A stretch of 64,000 nucleotides of DNA from Sneathiellales bacterium (GCA_028277845.1 JANQFL010000074.1:62001-126000), one strand, 5' to 3'; counted from the stretch's first letter, positions 36,205-47,359 are shown. The notes: generated by a model from the letters alone, not told the origin. Program-made: numbers and translations.

Positions 36205-38652
36205 ATGGCGCCTTCCATCCCCAGTCATGCTCAGGTCGTCATCATCGGCGGCGGTATCATCGGCTGCAGCACCGCGTACCATCTGGCCAAACTGGGCTGG
36301 ACCGACGTGGTGTTGCTGGAACGCAAACAACTGACATGCGGCACCACCTGGCATGCCGCCGGCCTGGTCGGGCAGTTGCGGGCGACGTCCAATTTGACAC
36401 GGCTGGCGCGTTACACCGCCGACCTGTTCACCACGCTTGAAGAAGAAACCGGCCAGGCCACCGGTTTCAAACAGAACGGCTCGTTGAGTATCGCCGACAA
36501 CGAAGAACGCTTCGAGGAACTGAAGCGCGGTGCGTCCATGGCCCGGTTTTGCGGCCTTGACGTCGAAGTCATTTCCGCCGGTGAAGCCAAGGAACGCTGG
36601 CCGTTGATGCATGCGGACGACCTGGTCGGCGCGGTGTTCCTACCCAAAGACGGCCAGACCAATCCGATCGATACGGCGCAGGCACTGGCCAAAGGCGCGC
36701 GCAATGACGGCGCGCGTATCATCGAGGGCGTCAAGGTCACCGGCGTTGTCACCGAGAACGGCCGGGCCGTCGGCGTCACCACCGACCAAGGCGACATCGC
36801 GGCCGAGTATGTGGTCAATTGCGGCGGCATGTGGGGCCGCGAAATCGGCCGCATGTGCGGCGTCAACGTACCGCTGCACGCGTCCGAGCATTTCTACATC
36901 GTCACCGAGGCGATGGAGGGTGTCGCCGCCGACCTGCCCGTGTTGCGCGATCCCGGCAACTATGCCTACTACAAGGAAGACGCCGGCAAGTTGCTGGTGG
37001 GCGCTTTCGAGCCGGTGGCCAAGCCGTGGGGCATGGACGGTATCCCGGAGGACTTCTCGTTCGACCAACTGCCCGACGATTGGGAGCATTTCGAACCCAT
37101 CCTCGAACGGGCGCTGCATCGGGTGCCGGCGCTGGAAAGCGCGGGCATACAGTTGTTCTTCAACGGACCGGAAAGCTTCACGCCCGATGACCGCTACATG
37201 CTCGGTGAAGCGCCCGAGTTGAAGAACTTCTTCGTCGCCGCCGGTTTCAACTCCATCGGCATTCAATCCTCCGGCGGTGCCGGCAAGGTGCTCGCCGAGT
37301 GGATCGTCAACAAGCGTCCGCCCATGGATCTGTGGGATGTGGATATCCGCCGCATGCTGCCGTTCCAGAACAACGCCAGCTACCTGCATGACCGTACCGT
37401 CGAGGGTCTCGGCCTGCTCTACGCCATGCACTGGCCGTTCCGGCAATACGAAAGCGCCCGCAATGTGCGCCGCTCGCCGCTGCATGACCGTATTGCCGCC
37501 GCCGGCGCGTGCTTCGGTGAAGCCGGCGGCTGGGAACGGCCCAACTGGTACGCGGCGCCGGGCAGCGAACCGAAATACGGCTACAGCTACAAACGGCAGA
37601 ACTGGTTCGAAAACAACGCGGCGGAGCACCGGGCCGTGCGCGAAGGCGTTGGCCTGTTCGACCAGTCTTCGTTCATCAATTTTCTGCTGCAAGGCCGTGA
37701 TGCGGCCAAGGTGCTCAACCGGGTCTGCGCCAACGATGTGGACGTGCCGGTCGGCCGGGCGGTTTACACCCAGTGGCTCAACGACCGCGGCGGCATCGAG
37801 GCCGACCTGACCGTCACCCGATTGGCCGAGGACAAGTATTTCATCGTCACCGCCTTCGCCACCCAGGTGCGGGATTTCCACTGGCTGCAAAGCCTCATCC
37901 CCGACGATGCCCACGCCGTGCTGACCGACGTCACGTCGGGCTGGGCGACCATCAGTCTGATGGGGCCGCGCTCACGCGAACTGTTGTCCAGGGTGACCTC
38001 GGCCGACCTGTCCAACGATGCGTTCCCGTTTGCCACCGCGCAGGATATCGAGATTGGTTACGGCAGCGCGCTGGCCTTGCGCATGACCTATGTCGGCGAA
38101 CTGGGCTGGGAGCTCTACGTGCCGAGCGAATTTGCCGTCAACGTCTACGACGCCATCGTCGCCGAAGGCCAATCCGTCGGCCTCGAACACGCCGGCTATC
38201 ACGCGCTCAACTCCCTGCGCATGGAAAAGTGCTTCCGCCATTGGGGCCACGACATCACCGACGAGGACACGCCGCTCGAAGCCGGTCTCGGGTTCGCCGT
38301 CGCCTGGGACAAGCCGGATGGGTTCATCGGCCGCGACGCCCTGCTGCGGCAGAAGGAAAGCGGCGTCAGCAAGCGACTGGTGGCGTTCACACTGGATGAC
38401 CCCGAGCCGCTGCTGTATCACAACGAGCCGATCTGGCGGGATGGCGCCATCGTCGGCCATGTGACATCGGGCATGTTCGGGCACACGCTGGGCCGGTCGA
38501 TCGGCCTTGGCTACGTCCACAACGAAGACGGCGTGAACGCGGACTGGATCAAGGCGGGGAGCTACGAAATCGAGGTGGCCTGCGAGCGGTTTTCGGCGCA
38601 GCCCAGCCTGCGTCCTCTCTACGATCCCAAGGCCGAGCGGGTGAAAGCGTGA
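36205..38652 (+). CDS. FAD-dependent GcvT-family dehydrogenase (DMGDH-like)
   Basis: 815 aa. The N-terminal FAD domain has VVIIGGGIIGCSTAYHLAKLG and CGTTWHAAGLVGQLR, the covalent FAD histidine signature of dimethylglycine and sarcosine dehydrogenases. From about residue 430 there is a GcvT-type folate domain, with VGLFDQSSFINFLLQG, YTQWLNDRGGIEADLTVTR and YVGELGWELYVPSEFA. It is a canonical DMGDH-like enzyme, closer to characterised dehydrogenases than the 855-aa paralogue at 14445. It starts 34 bp after the PbfA-like gene and probably shares its transcript. A hairpin terminator follows at 38654. Confidence 0.93.
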   Translation: MAPSIPSHAQVVIIGGGIIGCSTAYHLAKLGWTDVVLLERKQLTCGTTWHAAGLVGQLRATSNLTRLARYTADLFTTLEEETGQATGFKQNGSLSIADNEERFEELKRGASMARFCGLDVEVISAGEAKERWPLMHADDLVGAVFLPKDGQTNPIDTAQALAKGARNDGARIIEGVKVTGVVTENGRAVGVTTDQGDIAAEYVVNCGGMWGREIGRMCGVNVPLHASEHFYIVTEAMEGVAADLPVLRDPGNYAYYKEDAGKLLVGAFEPVAKPWGMDGIPEDFSFDQLPDDWEHFEPILERALHRVPALESAGIQLFFNGPESFTPDDRYMLGEAPELKNFFVAAGFNSIGIQSSGGAGKVLAEWIVNKRPPMDLWDVDIRRMLPFQNNASYLHDRTVEGLGLLYAMHWPFRQYESARNVRRSPLHDRIAAAGACFGEAGGWERPNWYAAPGSEPKYGYSYKRQNWFENNAAEHRAVREGVGLFDQSSFINFLLQGRDAAKVLNRVCANDVDVPVGRAVYTQWLNDRGGIEADLTVTRLAEDKYFIVTAFATQVRDFHWLQSLIPDDAHAVLTDVTSGWATISLMGPRSRELLSRVTSADLSNDAFPFATAQDIEIGYGSALALRMTYVGELGWELYVPSEFAVNVYDAIVAEGQSVGLEHAGYHALNSLRMEKCFRHWGHDITDEDTPLEAGLGFAVAWDKPDGFIGRDALLRQKESGVSKRLVAFTLDDPEPLLYHNEPIWRDGAIVGHVTSGMFGHTLGRSIGLGYVHNEDGVNADWIKAGSYEIEVACERFSAQPSLRPLYDPKAERVKA

Positions 38653-38653
38653 C

Positions 38654-38680
38654 CGGCCGGAAAACGGCCGCTTGATTTTC
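38654..38680 (+). terminator. Candidate terminator after GcvT-family gene
   Basis: A perfect 6-bp stem CGGCCG/CGGCCG with loop GAAAA (38654-38670) begins 2 bp after the stop and is followed by CTTGATTTTC. The T tract is short, so termination may be partial. Confidence 0.5.
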
Positions 38681-38736
38681 TCAGGTCTTGGACCGAGTTT
38701 GTTGTCGATGACCCAGGGAACCGGGAGCGACGTGCC

Positions 38737-39471
38737 GTGCCGTCACCGCATGCGATAGAGCGGATCAAGGGTGTTTTGTTCGACAAGGACGGCACGCTGA
38801 TCGATTTTGCCGAATCCTGGATCCCGGCCTATGCCGCCGGCGCCGCGCACCTGGCCCGGCATGCGGTCAACGGCAAGCAGTGCGACGATCTGCTGCGGGC
38901 GACGGGCTACGACCCCGACCGGCGGACCTTCGCGCCGGATTCCATCCTGACCAAATACACGTCCGACGAAATCACCGAGATCTGGGCGGTCGACGCGGGC
39001 ATTGTCATCGACCAACTGGATTTCGATCTGCGCCGGCAGGTCAAGGAAATCTTCGACGACGTCGCCAACCGCAGCCTCAAGGCGGTGACCGACCTCGACC
39101 GGCTCTTCCGCTTTCTCAAGTCAGGCGGCCGCTCGGTCGGCCTGGCGACGGCGGATTCGACGGCATCGGCGCACGCCGCGCTCGACGTGTTCGCGGTCTC
39201 GGACCTGGTGGACTTCGTAACAGGCTTTGACGCCGGCCACGGCGTCAAGCCGGGTCCGGGCCAGGTGCACGGCTTCTGCGCCGAAATGGGCATCGAGCCG
39301 GACGAGGTCATGGTCGTGGGAGACACGGCCCACGACCTGGAAATGGCGCGCGCCGCCGGGGCCGGGCTGGCCGTGGCGGTGCTGACCGGTGTTGGCGACA
39401 ACAGCCGGCTCGACCCTCTCGCCGACATTGTCCTGCCGAGCATTGCGGAATTGAACGACGTCTTCGCCTGA
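38737..39471 (+). CDS. HAD-family phosphatase (Gph-like)
   Basis: 244 aa. HAD motif I is VLFDKDGTLIDF (nucleophile and acid/base Asp). Motif II is about LATADST, motif III is GVKPGPG (Lys) and motif IV is VVGDTAHDLEMARAAGAG. A helical cap lies between I and II, as in phosphoglycolate phosphatases. It is not PhnX: the phosphonoacetaldehyde-hydrolase lysine motif is missing, so it does not support a phosphonate route for the upstream PbfA-like enzyme. It starts at GTG 38737 with GGGAG upstream. Confidence 0.9.
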   Translation: MPSPHAIERIKGVLFDKDGTLIDFAESWIPAYAAGAAHLARHAVNGKQCDDLLRATGYDPDRRTFAPDSILTKYTSDEITEIWAVDAGIVIDQLDFDLRRQVKEIFDDVANRSLKAVTDLDRLFRFLKSGGRSVGLATADSTASAHAALDVFAVSDLVDFVTGFDAGHGVKPGPGQVHGFCAEMGIEPDEVMVVGDTAHDLEMARAAGAGLAVAVLTGVGDNSRLDPLADIVLPSIAELNDVFA

Positions 39472-39563
39472 CGGTGGCGGATGTTGATTTGGCAGGCGGC
39501 AAGGACACCGCTACAATTCCGGGTGGACAAGGTGGTTTTAACGCTTGGTCGGAGTGGGATGAT

Positions 39564-40196
39564 ATGCGCCACTTTGGACGATGCCGGCTTGAATCAATGA
39601 AATTTGCGGCCATCGGCTTGGTGCTGGTGACGGCGGCGTGTGCCTCGGCGCCACCAATGAAAACCGCGGAAATCGTGGACCGGATCGGCAGCCGCGAGGA
39701 CCAAGCGGTGTACCCCAGAATTGCGATCCAGTCGGTGAACGGCGACAATGCCGAGATTGTTTCCGGCGCGATTGCCCAGGCCTTGTCCGATCAAGGGGCG
39801 TTGGCGGATGAGGAGCATGCGGCGGATTACCGGCTGTCGGTGCGCATTGTGCGCGTCGATGAGGAGATCGCGAAACACGACGTGCAGGTCGAGATGGATG
39901 CCGCGTTCGAATTGCTGTCCGCGTCGCCCGATGGAACGCCCTGGCGCAGGCGGTTCCAGGAAATCGCCATTCGCACCATTCCGGGCGGGCGCCAATCGGG
40001 GCAAATCGCCCTCGACAACGCGGCCCGCGCGGCCACGCAAATGGCCGCCATCGTCGCGGCGGGCCCGTTCGGCCTGGCCGCCGTCGTTCCGCCCAACGCC
40101 AAGGTCCCCCCCGAATACCGCGCCATGCGCGACGCCAAACAGGACGCCATCGCCGGCCTGATCAGGCAGTTCCTCGGCGCCATGCCGGCGAAGTAA
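39564..40196 (+). CDS. Putative lipoprotein of unknown function
   Basis: 210 aa. The N-terminus MRHFGRCRLESMKFAAIGL leads into a hydrophobic stretch ending in a lipobox-like VTAAC. ATG 39564 has GGAG upstream and gives a basic n-region; ATG 39597 starts at the hydrophobic core but lacks a ribosome site. The mature part has no recognised domain. It resembles small envelope lipoproteins with a late hydrophobic stretch (AAIVAAGPFGLAAVVPP). It overlaps no neighbour and lies 92 bp after the HAD gene. Confidence 0.7.
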   Translation: MRHFGRCRLESMKFAAIGLVLVTAACASAPPMKTAEIVDRIGSREDQAVYPRIAIQSVNGDNAEIVSGAIAQALSDQGALADEEHAADYRLSVRIVRVDEEIAKHDVQVEMDAAFELLSASPDGTPWRRRFQEIAIRTIPGGRQSGQIALDNAARAATQMAAIVAAGPFGLAAVVPPNAKVPPEYRAMRDAKQDAIAGLIRQFLGAMPAK

Positions 40197-40243
40197 CAGC
40201 GGCCGCTGTTCGGAACGCTATCTCAAAAAACTCGGATACAGCG

Positions 40244-41902
40244 TCAGCGCTGCGCCGCCTGCCAGTTCTCGGCGACGAAATACGGCGCGTTCGAGGCCGG
40301 TAACGGCTGTTTGCCCAGGATGATGTCGGCGGCCTTTTCGCCGATCATGATGGTCGGCGCGTTCAGGTTGCCGCTGACGATGGACGGCATGATGGAGGCG
40401 TCGACCACGCGCAGGCCTTGAACGCCGTGGACCCGGGTCTCGGGGTCGACCACGGCCATGGGGTCCGTTCCCATCTTGCAGGTGCACGACGGGTGATAGG
40501 CGCTGTCGGCCCGCTCGGCGACGAAGGCATCGATATCGCTGTCGCTCCGCACCGACTTGCCCGGCCGGATTTCTTCGTCCCGGTAGGGGTCGAACGCCTT
40601 CTGGGCGAAAATCTCCCGTGTCAGTTTGATGCAGTCGCGCATTTCCCGCCGGTCGCCCTCCGTCGCCAGGTAATTGGGCTGAATGAGCGGATGCTGACGC
40701 GGGTCCGGTGATCGCAGCGCCAGGTATCCGGTGCTGGTCGGGCGCATGGGTCCGACGTGGGCCTGGAAGGCATGCTGCTTGCCCTGGTCGCGCCCGTGGT
40801 CGTTCACCAGGCCGGGCAGGAAGTGATACTGGATATCCGGGTGCCGCACGCCGGGCTGGCTGCGGATGAACGCCCCGGCTTCCAGGTGGGCCGACGCGCC
40901 CCAGCCGGTCCGGAACAGCATCCACTGGGCGCCGATCATCGCCATGTTCCACAGCTTGGTGGTCTTGAACAGCGTCAGCGGCTGCGTGCAGCCCTGCTGG
41001 ATATAAATTTCCAGATGGTCCTGCAGGTTCTGCCCCACGCCGGGCAAGTCGGCCACCACGCCGATGCCGTGCTGTTTCAGGTGATCGGCCGGGCCGATGC
41101 CGGACAGCATCAGCAGCTGCGGCGAGTTGATGGCGCCGCCCGACAGGATGACGTCCCGCGCGGCGGTCACCGCCGTCACGTTGTTGCCTTCGGCAAATTC
41201 GACGCCCTCGGCGCGCGTGCCGTCGAAGGTGATGCGGGTCGTCAGCGCGCCGGTTTTGACGGTCAGGTTGGGCCGGTCCAGAACCGGACGCAGATAGCCC
41301 ACGGCGGTGCTCCAGCGCCGGCCCTTGTGGATCGTCATGTCCATCTTGCCGAAGCCTTCCTGCTGGTAACCGTTCATGTCGTCGGTGAACGGATACCCGG
41401 CCTGGACGCCGGCCTCGATGAAGGCGTCGAACAACGGATTGGGAATCGAGCCGGTGGACACGTGCAGCGGGCCGTCGCCGCCGCGATAGTCGTCGCCGCC
41501 CCTCTCCCGGGTTTCCGCCTTGCGGAAATAGGGCAGGACATCGGCATACGACCAGCCCTCGGCCCCTTCGGCGGCCCAGCGCTCGTAATCCAGGGCGTGG
41601 CCGCGGACATAGACCATGGCGTTGAGCGCCGACGAACCGCCCAGCACACGGCCGCGCGGCCAGTACAGGCTGCGGCCGTTCATGTGTTCCTGCGGTTCCG
41701 TGGTGTAGTACCAGTTGTACTTGTCGTGGCCCAGGTTGAAGGTCAGGGCCGCCGGCATGTGAATGGTCCATGCCCGGTCGCGCGGACCGGCTTCCAGCAG
41801 CAGAACGCGGATGTCCGGGTCGGCGCTCAGCCGGTTGGCCAGCACGCAACCGGCGGAGCCGGCGCCGACGATGATGTAGTCGTACTCGTTGGTCCTGGTC
41901 AT
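40244..41902 (-). CDS. betA: Choline dehydrogenase BetA
   Basis: 552-aa GMC oxidoreductase. The FAD-binding YIIVGAGSAGCVLANRLS is at residues 9-26. GMC signatures are RGRVLGGSSALNAMVYVRG and ILSGGAINSPQLLMLSGIG. The active-site histidine lies in AYHPSCTCKMG, and the C-terminal RVVDASIMPSIVSGNLNAPT is conserved. It oxidises choline to betaine aldehyde, and often to betaine, at the membrane. ATG 41902 gives the canonical N-terminus; the longer frame to 42145 overlaps betB. Last gene of betI-betB-betA. Confidence 0.96.
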   Translation of the reverse strand: MTRTNEYDYIIVGAGSAGCVLANRLSADPDIRVLLLEAGPRDRAWTIHMPAALTFNLGHDKYNWYYTTEPQEHMNGRSLYWPRGRVLGGSSALNAMVYVRGHALDYERWAAEGAEGWSYADVLPYFRKAETRERGGDDYRGGDGPLHVSTGSIPNPLFDAFIEAGVQAGYPFTDDMNGYQQEGFGKMDMTIHKGRRWSTAVGYLRPVLDRPNLTVKTGALTTRITFDGTRAEGVEFAEGNNVTAVTAARDVILSGGAINSPQLLMLSGIGPADHLKQHGIGVVADLPGVGQNLQDHLEIYIQQGCTQPLTLFKTTKLWNMAMIGAQWMLFRTGWGASAHLEAGAFIRSQPGVRHPDIQYHFLPGLVNDHGRDQGKQHAFQAHVGPMRPTSTGYLALRSPDPRQHPLIQPNYLATEGDRREMRDCIKLTREIFAQKAFDPYRDEEIRPGKSVRSDSDIDAFVAERADSAYHPSCTCKMGTDPMAVVDPETRVHGVQGLRVVDASIMPSIVSGNLNAPTIMIGEKAADIILGKQPLPASNAPYFVAENWQAAQR

Positions 41903-41909
41903 GTGTCGG

Positions 41910-43369
<1,460 letters not shown>

Positions 43370-43373
<4 letters not shown>

Positions 43374-43975
43374 GCCGCCGCCTCGTTGCTCTTGCTGCCC
43401 GCGGGCAGGCGCGTGTCGACGAAACCGTAGGCCAGGGCGCGCGCCCTGACCGGATCGAGGCCTTCGCCGTCCAGCGCGGCGCGCAGCCACAGGCCGTCGA
43501 TGATGGTGATCAGGCCGAACGCCGTATCCTCGGCCTGCTGGGCCGGCATCATCTGGCGCAGGGCATGCAGCAGATTGCTGCGCAACCGGCTGTAGATGAC
43601 CCGCTGGATGCGCGACAGGCGCTCGGAAAACGGCACCTGGCTCCAGAAGCACGTCCACGCCGTGACCGCTTCCCGGGTGAACTGGGTGGCCGAGAAATTG
43701 CCGTCGATGACCGCTTCCAGCCGCTCCCGCGGCCGTTCCGCCGAGGCCAGCCGGGCGGCGATTTCCATGCCCAGGCCCGACGCCAGGGACCGCATGGTGG
43801 CCTCCAGCAAGTGGTCCTTGTCGCGGAAATAGTGGTGCACGATGCCGGTCGACAGCCCGGCCCGCCGGGCGATACGGGCCACGGTGGCGTCGGCGAAGCC
43901 CTGTTCGTAGATCGTCGCGATGGTGGCGGCGATCAGTTCGCGGCGGCGGATATCACTGATTTCGATTTTCGGCAA
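43370..43975 (-). CDS. betI: TetR-family choline-responsive repressor BetI
   Basis: 201 aa. The start [17 protein letters not shown] and [25 protein letters not shown] are characteristic of BetI. The C-terminal half ([22 protein letters not shown]) is the choline-binding region. TTG 43975 is chosen because it gives the standard MPK start and has GGAG 9 nt upstream; the frame stays open to 44080 without a ribosome site. BetI represses bet and cho genes and choline relieves it. A likely operator lies at 44086-44103. Confidence 0.92.
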
Positions 43976-44085
43976 AGTCGTCCGTCTCCAATTTCCCGGA
44001 CCCGCAATGGCGGGTCGCATACCATGCGGAATTTCGGGCTCCTGCGCCCCATCGTAACCGCCGATTGGACGGCTGTTCAATTTTT

Positions 44086-44103
44086 TTATTGGACATTCAA
44101 TAA
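44086..44103. promoter_or_regulatory. Candidate BetI operator
   Basis: TTATTG-N6-CAATAA (44086-44103), a perfect inverted repeat, sits in the AT-rich gap between betI (minus) and choX (plus), 79 bp upstream of the choX start. One site could control both directions. Confidence 0.65.
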
Positions 44104-44181
44104 AAAATGGTGGACCGTTTCACGGTAACGCGCCTCCGGCGGGACGGACGGCGCGAATCAAAATCATTTGGGAGGATGGTA

Positions 44182-45135
44182 ATGGGTTTTCATTCGACTC
44201 GATTTGTGTCGCTCGCGGCCGGCGCCGCGTTGTTGACGATTTCCGGTGTGGCGCAGGCCGCGGACCCGGCGTCGTGCAAGTCGGTGCGCTTCTCCGACGT
44301 CGGCTGGACCGACATCACGGCGACCACGGCGGCGACCTCGGTGGTGCTGACCGGCCTGGGCTATGCGCCGAAGGCCGAAGTGCTGTCCGTGCCGGTGACC
44401 TACGCCAGCCTGAAATCGGGCGACATCGATATCTTCCTCGGCAACTGGATGCCGACCATGGAAGGCGACATCAAGAAATACCGCGAGGAAGGCTCGGTCG
44501 AGATCACCGGCGTCAACCTGGAAGGCGCCAAATACACGCTGGCGGTGCCGAAATACGCCGCCGACGGCGGCCTCAAGAGCTTCGCGGACATCGCCAAGTT
44601 CAAGGACAAGCTGGACGGCAAAATGTACGGCATCGAGCCGGGCAATGACGGCAACCGCCTGATCCTCGACATGATCGAGAAGAACATGTTCGGCCTGAAG
44701 GGTTTCGAACTGGCCGAATCGTCCGAGCAGGGCATGCTGGCCCAGGTCGCCCGCGCCGTGCGGCGCAACGAATGGGTGGTCTTCCTCGGTTGGGAGCCGC
44801 ATCCGATGAACGCCAATTTCGAGATGGCCTATCTGTCGGGCGGTGACGACGTGTTCGGGCCCGACTTCGGCGGCGCCACGGTCTACACCAACACCCGCAA
44901 GGGCTATTCGAAGGACTGTCCCAATGTGGGCAAGCTGCTGGCCAACCTGAAGTTCACCCTGGCGCTGGAAAACGAAATCATGGGCGCCATCCTCGACGAC
45001 GGCCAGGACCCGGACAAGGCCGCCACCGCCTGGTTGAAGAAGAACCCCGGCGTGCTGGACGGCTGGCTCGCCGGCGTCACCACCATGGACGGCAAGGACG
45101 GCCTGGCCGCGGTCAAGAAACACCTGGGCATGTAA
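44182..45135 (+). CDS. choX: Choline ABC transporter substrate-binding protein ChoX
   Basis: 317-aa periplasmic protein with a Sec signal peptide ending at GVAQAADPASC. Mature features are KSVRFSDVGWTDITATTA, a hallmark of choline and betaine binding proteins, FLGNWMPTMEGDIKKY and VVFLGWEPHPMN, which supply aromatic-cage residues. Two cysteines (CKSV and DCPN) may form a disulfide. ATG 44182 has GGGAGG at 7 nt; ATG 44176 and further upstream starts are less likely. It is divergent from betIBA. Confidence 0.95.
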   Translation: MGFHSTRFVSLAAGAALLTISGVAQAADPASCKSVRFSDVGWTDITATTAATSVVLTGLGYAPKAEVLSVPVTYASLKSGDIDIFLGNWMPTMEGDIKKYREEGSVEITGVNLEGAKYTLAVPKYAADGGLKSFADIAKFKDKLDGKMYGIEPGNDGNRLILDMIEKNMFGLKGFELAESSEQGMLAQVARAVRRNEWVVFLGWEPHPMNANFEMAYLSGGDDVFGPDFGGATVYTNTRKGYSKDCPNVGKLLANLKFTLALENEIMGAILDDGQDPDKAATAWLKKNPGVLDGWLAGVTTMDGKDGLAAVKKHLGM

Positions 45136-45149
45136 TCCTCCCACTGCGG

Positions 45150-45182
45150 GCCGGGCTCCGAAGGGGTCCGGCCGCTTTTCTT
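45150..45182 (+). terminator. Hairpin terminator/attenuator between choX and choW
   Basis: Stem GCCGGGCTCC/GGGGTCCGGC (10 pairs including G-U) with loop GAA (45150-45172) is followed by CGCTTTTCTTTT. It lies 15 bp after choX and 109 bp upstream of choW, so it likely limits read-through into the permease and ATPase genes. Confidence 0.75.
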
Positions 45183-45290
45183 TTCTCCCTCCCCGTTTTG
45201 TCCTACCGTAACGGGTAAAAGCGGTGCGCCCGCCGCCGGGCGGGCGAAACAACACGCCGCGAGGGGGCGGGAGCCCGAGGGGAGAACGCC

Positions 45291-46142
45291 ATGGACTGGC
45301 TGACTGACAACAAAATCCCCGTCGGCAAGTGGGCCGAGACGTTCGTCGATTTCCTGATCGACAACTTCGCCTGGTTCTTCGACCTCATCTCCGACGTGCT
45401 CGGTTTCCTGCTCGAAGGCCTGACCGACATGATGCTGTGGCTGCCGCCGCTCGTGCTGATCGCCATCTTCGCCGCCGTCGCCTGGGCCCTGCACCGCTCG
45501 TGGGGACTGGTGATCTCGGTGGTGGTCTGCCTGCTGTTCGTCGTCAACCAGGGCTATTGGGAGGAAACGGTCCAGTCCATCGCCCTGGTCGTGTTCGCCA
45601 CCGTGGTCTGCATGGCGTCGGGCGTGCCCGTCGGCATCGCCGCGGCGCACCGGCCCTGGCTCTACCAGGCGATCCGCCCGGTGCTCGACCTGATGCAGAC
45701 CATCCCCACCTTCGTCTATCTCATCCCGGCCATCATCTTCTTCGGCATCGGCGTCGTGCCCGGCCTGATCGCCACGGTGATCTTCGTCGTCGCCGCGCCC
45801 GTGCGCCTGACCCACCTGGGCATCTCCTCGGTGCCCAAGCCGCTGATCGAGGCCGGCCAGGCCTTCGGCGCCACGAAACGGCAACTGCTGTGGAAGGTGG
45901 AACTGCCCCACGCCATGCCGACCATCATGGCCGGCCTGACCCAGTGCATCATGCTGTCGCTCTCCATGGTGGTGATCGCCGCCCTTGTCGGCGCCGACGG
46001 TCTCGGCAAGCCCGTCGTGCGGGCGCTCAACACCGTCAACATCGGCAAGGGCGTCGAGGCCGGCCTAGCCATCGTCATCCTGGCCATCCTGCTCGATCGC
46101 GTATGCAAGCGCCCGGCGCCGGCCGAGAAGGGGCAATCCTGA
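45291..46142 (+). CDS. choW: Choline ABC transporter permease ChoW
   Basis: 283-aa ProW-type permease. The N-terminal IPVGKWAETFVDFLIDNFAW is typical of the family, followed by about six membrane segments. The permease loop is HLGISSVPKPLIEAGQAFGA, with DLMQTIPTFVYLIPAIIFFG upstream. It pairs with ChoV, whose start overlaps its stop by one base (TGATG). The start ATG 45291 follows GGGGAG. Confidence 0.95.
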   Translation: MDWLTDNKIPVGKWAETFVDFLIDNFAWFFDLISDVLGFLLEGLTDMMLWLPPLVLIAIFAAVAWALHRSWGLVISVVVCLLFVVNQGYWEETVQSIALVVFATVVCMASGVPVGIAAAHRPWLYQAIRPVLDLMQTIPTFVYLIPAIIFFGIGVVPGLIATVIFVVAAPVRLTHLGISSVPKPLIEAGQAFGATKRQLLWKVELPHAMPTIMAGLTQCIMLSLSMVVIAALVGADGLGKPVVRALNTVNIGKGVEAGLAIVILAILLDRVCKRPAPAEKGQS

Positions 46143-47359
46143 TGGATGCTGCCGTCGAGTTCCACGACGTCGACATCGTCTTCGGCGACAAGCCGGAGCG
46201 GGCCCTGCCGCACCTGGACGGCGGCAAGGGACGGGAGGAAATCCTCGAAGCCACCGGCAACGTGCTCGGCGCCGCCGGCGCCAATCTCACGGTGAAACAG
46301 GGCGAGATCTGCGTGCTCATGGGCCTGTCCGGCTCGGGCAAATCCACCCTGCTGCGCGCCGTCAACGGCCTCAACGAAGTGACCCGCGGCCGTGTGCTGG
46401 TGCGCGACGGCGACCGGATGGCCGATGTGGCGTCGTGCGACGCCGAGACCCTGCGCCGGGTCCGCTCGACCCGGGTCGCCATGGTGTTCCAGCAGTTCGC
46501 CCTGCTGCCCTGGCGCTCGGTGCGCGACAATGTGGGCTTCGGCCTGGAACTGCGCGGCATGAGCAAGGCCGAACGCGACGGCGTGGTCGACGACAAGCTC
46601 AAGATGGTCGGCCTCGACCAGTGGGCCGATAAGTTCCCGCACGAACTGTCGGGCGGCATGCAACAACGTGTCGGCCTGGCCCGCGCCTTCGCCACCGACG
46701 CCGAAATCCTGCTGATGGACGAACCGTTCTCGGCCCTCGACCCGTTGATCCGGGCGCACCTGCAGGACGAACTGCTCGACCTGCAGCAACGCCTGAACAA
46801 GTCCATCCTGTTCGTCAGCCACGACCTGGACGAGGCGCTCAAGCTCGGCTCCCACATCGCCATCATGGAGGCCGGCCGCATCGTGCAGAACGGCGACCCG
46901 GTCGACATCGTCACCCGCCCGGCCAACGAATATGTCCGCCGCTTCGTCGCCAACATGAACCCGCTCAACGTACTGCGCGGCGAAACCCTGATGCGCCCGG
47001 CCGACACGCTCGACCGCTCTACGGATGACGGCGCCGTGCTGTTGGACAATGACGGGCTCTACCGCATCGTGCTCGACGGCGCGGGCCGTCCGTCCGAATG
47101 CAAGGCCAACGGCCACGCCGCCCGCCTGGTGCCGTGGCGGGACGAACTGGACCTGGCATCGCTCGGGCCCGACGACCTGGTCACCGGCTCGCCCGACACG
47201 CCCATGCGGGTGGCCATCGAAATCAATCATACCCTCAACCGGCCGATGCCGCTGACCGCCCCCGACGGCCGGCTCGTCGGTGTCGTCGGCGCCAGCGAAA
47301 TCTTCGCCGGCATGCTGAGGCAGTTGGGGGAGAATGGTGGTGGGAGTGCGGCAAACTAG
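46142..47359 (+). CDS. choV: Choline ABC transporter ATPase ChoV (with altered 3' end)
   Basis: 405-aa ProV-type ATPase. Walker A is GLSGSGKST, the Q-loop is VFQQFALLPWRS, the signature is LSGGMQQR and Walker B is ILLMDEPFSALDP. The last ~110 residues are CBS-like, as in ProV, ending LVGVVGASEIFAGMLRQLG. The tail after that, GENGGGSAAN, differs from the tail encoded by a second copy of the same 47-bp sequence at 50037. An islet therefore appears to have inserted at the 3' end and replaced the natural last residues (GDNNGEVDTSH). Confidence 0.95.
   Translation: MDAAVEFHDVDIVFGDKPERALPHLDGGKGREEILEATGNVLGAAGANLTVKQGEICVLMGLSGSGKSTLLRAVNGLNEVTRGRVLVRDGDRMADVASCDAETLRRVRSTRVAMVFQQFALLPWRSVRDNVGFGLELRGMSKAERDGVVDDKLKMVGLDQWADKFPHELSGGMQQRVGLARAFATDAEILLMDEPFSALDPLIRAHLQDELLDLQQRLNKSILFVSHDLDEALKLGSHIAIMEAGRIVQNGDPVDIVTRPANEYVRRFVANMNPLNVLRGETLMRPADTLDRSTDDGAVLLDNDGLYRIVLDGAGRPSECKANGHAARLVPWRDELDLASLGPDDLVTGSPDTPMRVAIEINHTLNRPMPLTAPDGRLVGVVGASEIFAGMLRQLGENGGGSAAN
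47264..47317 (+). repeat. Direct repeat, left copy (3' end of choV)
   Basis: Identical to 50030-50083 at 53 of 54 positions (47 contiguous identical bases, 47271-47317). This copy codes the last conserved residues of ChoV. Together the copies bound an islet of about 2.77 kb and look like attachment-site or target repeats. Confidence 0.9.
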
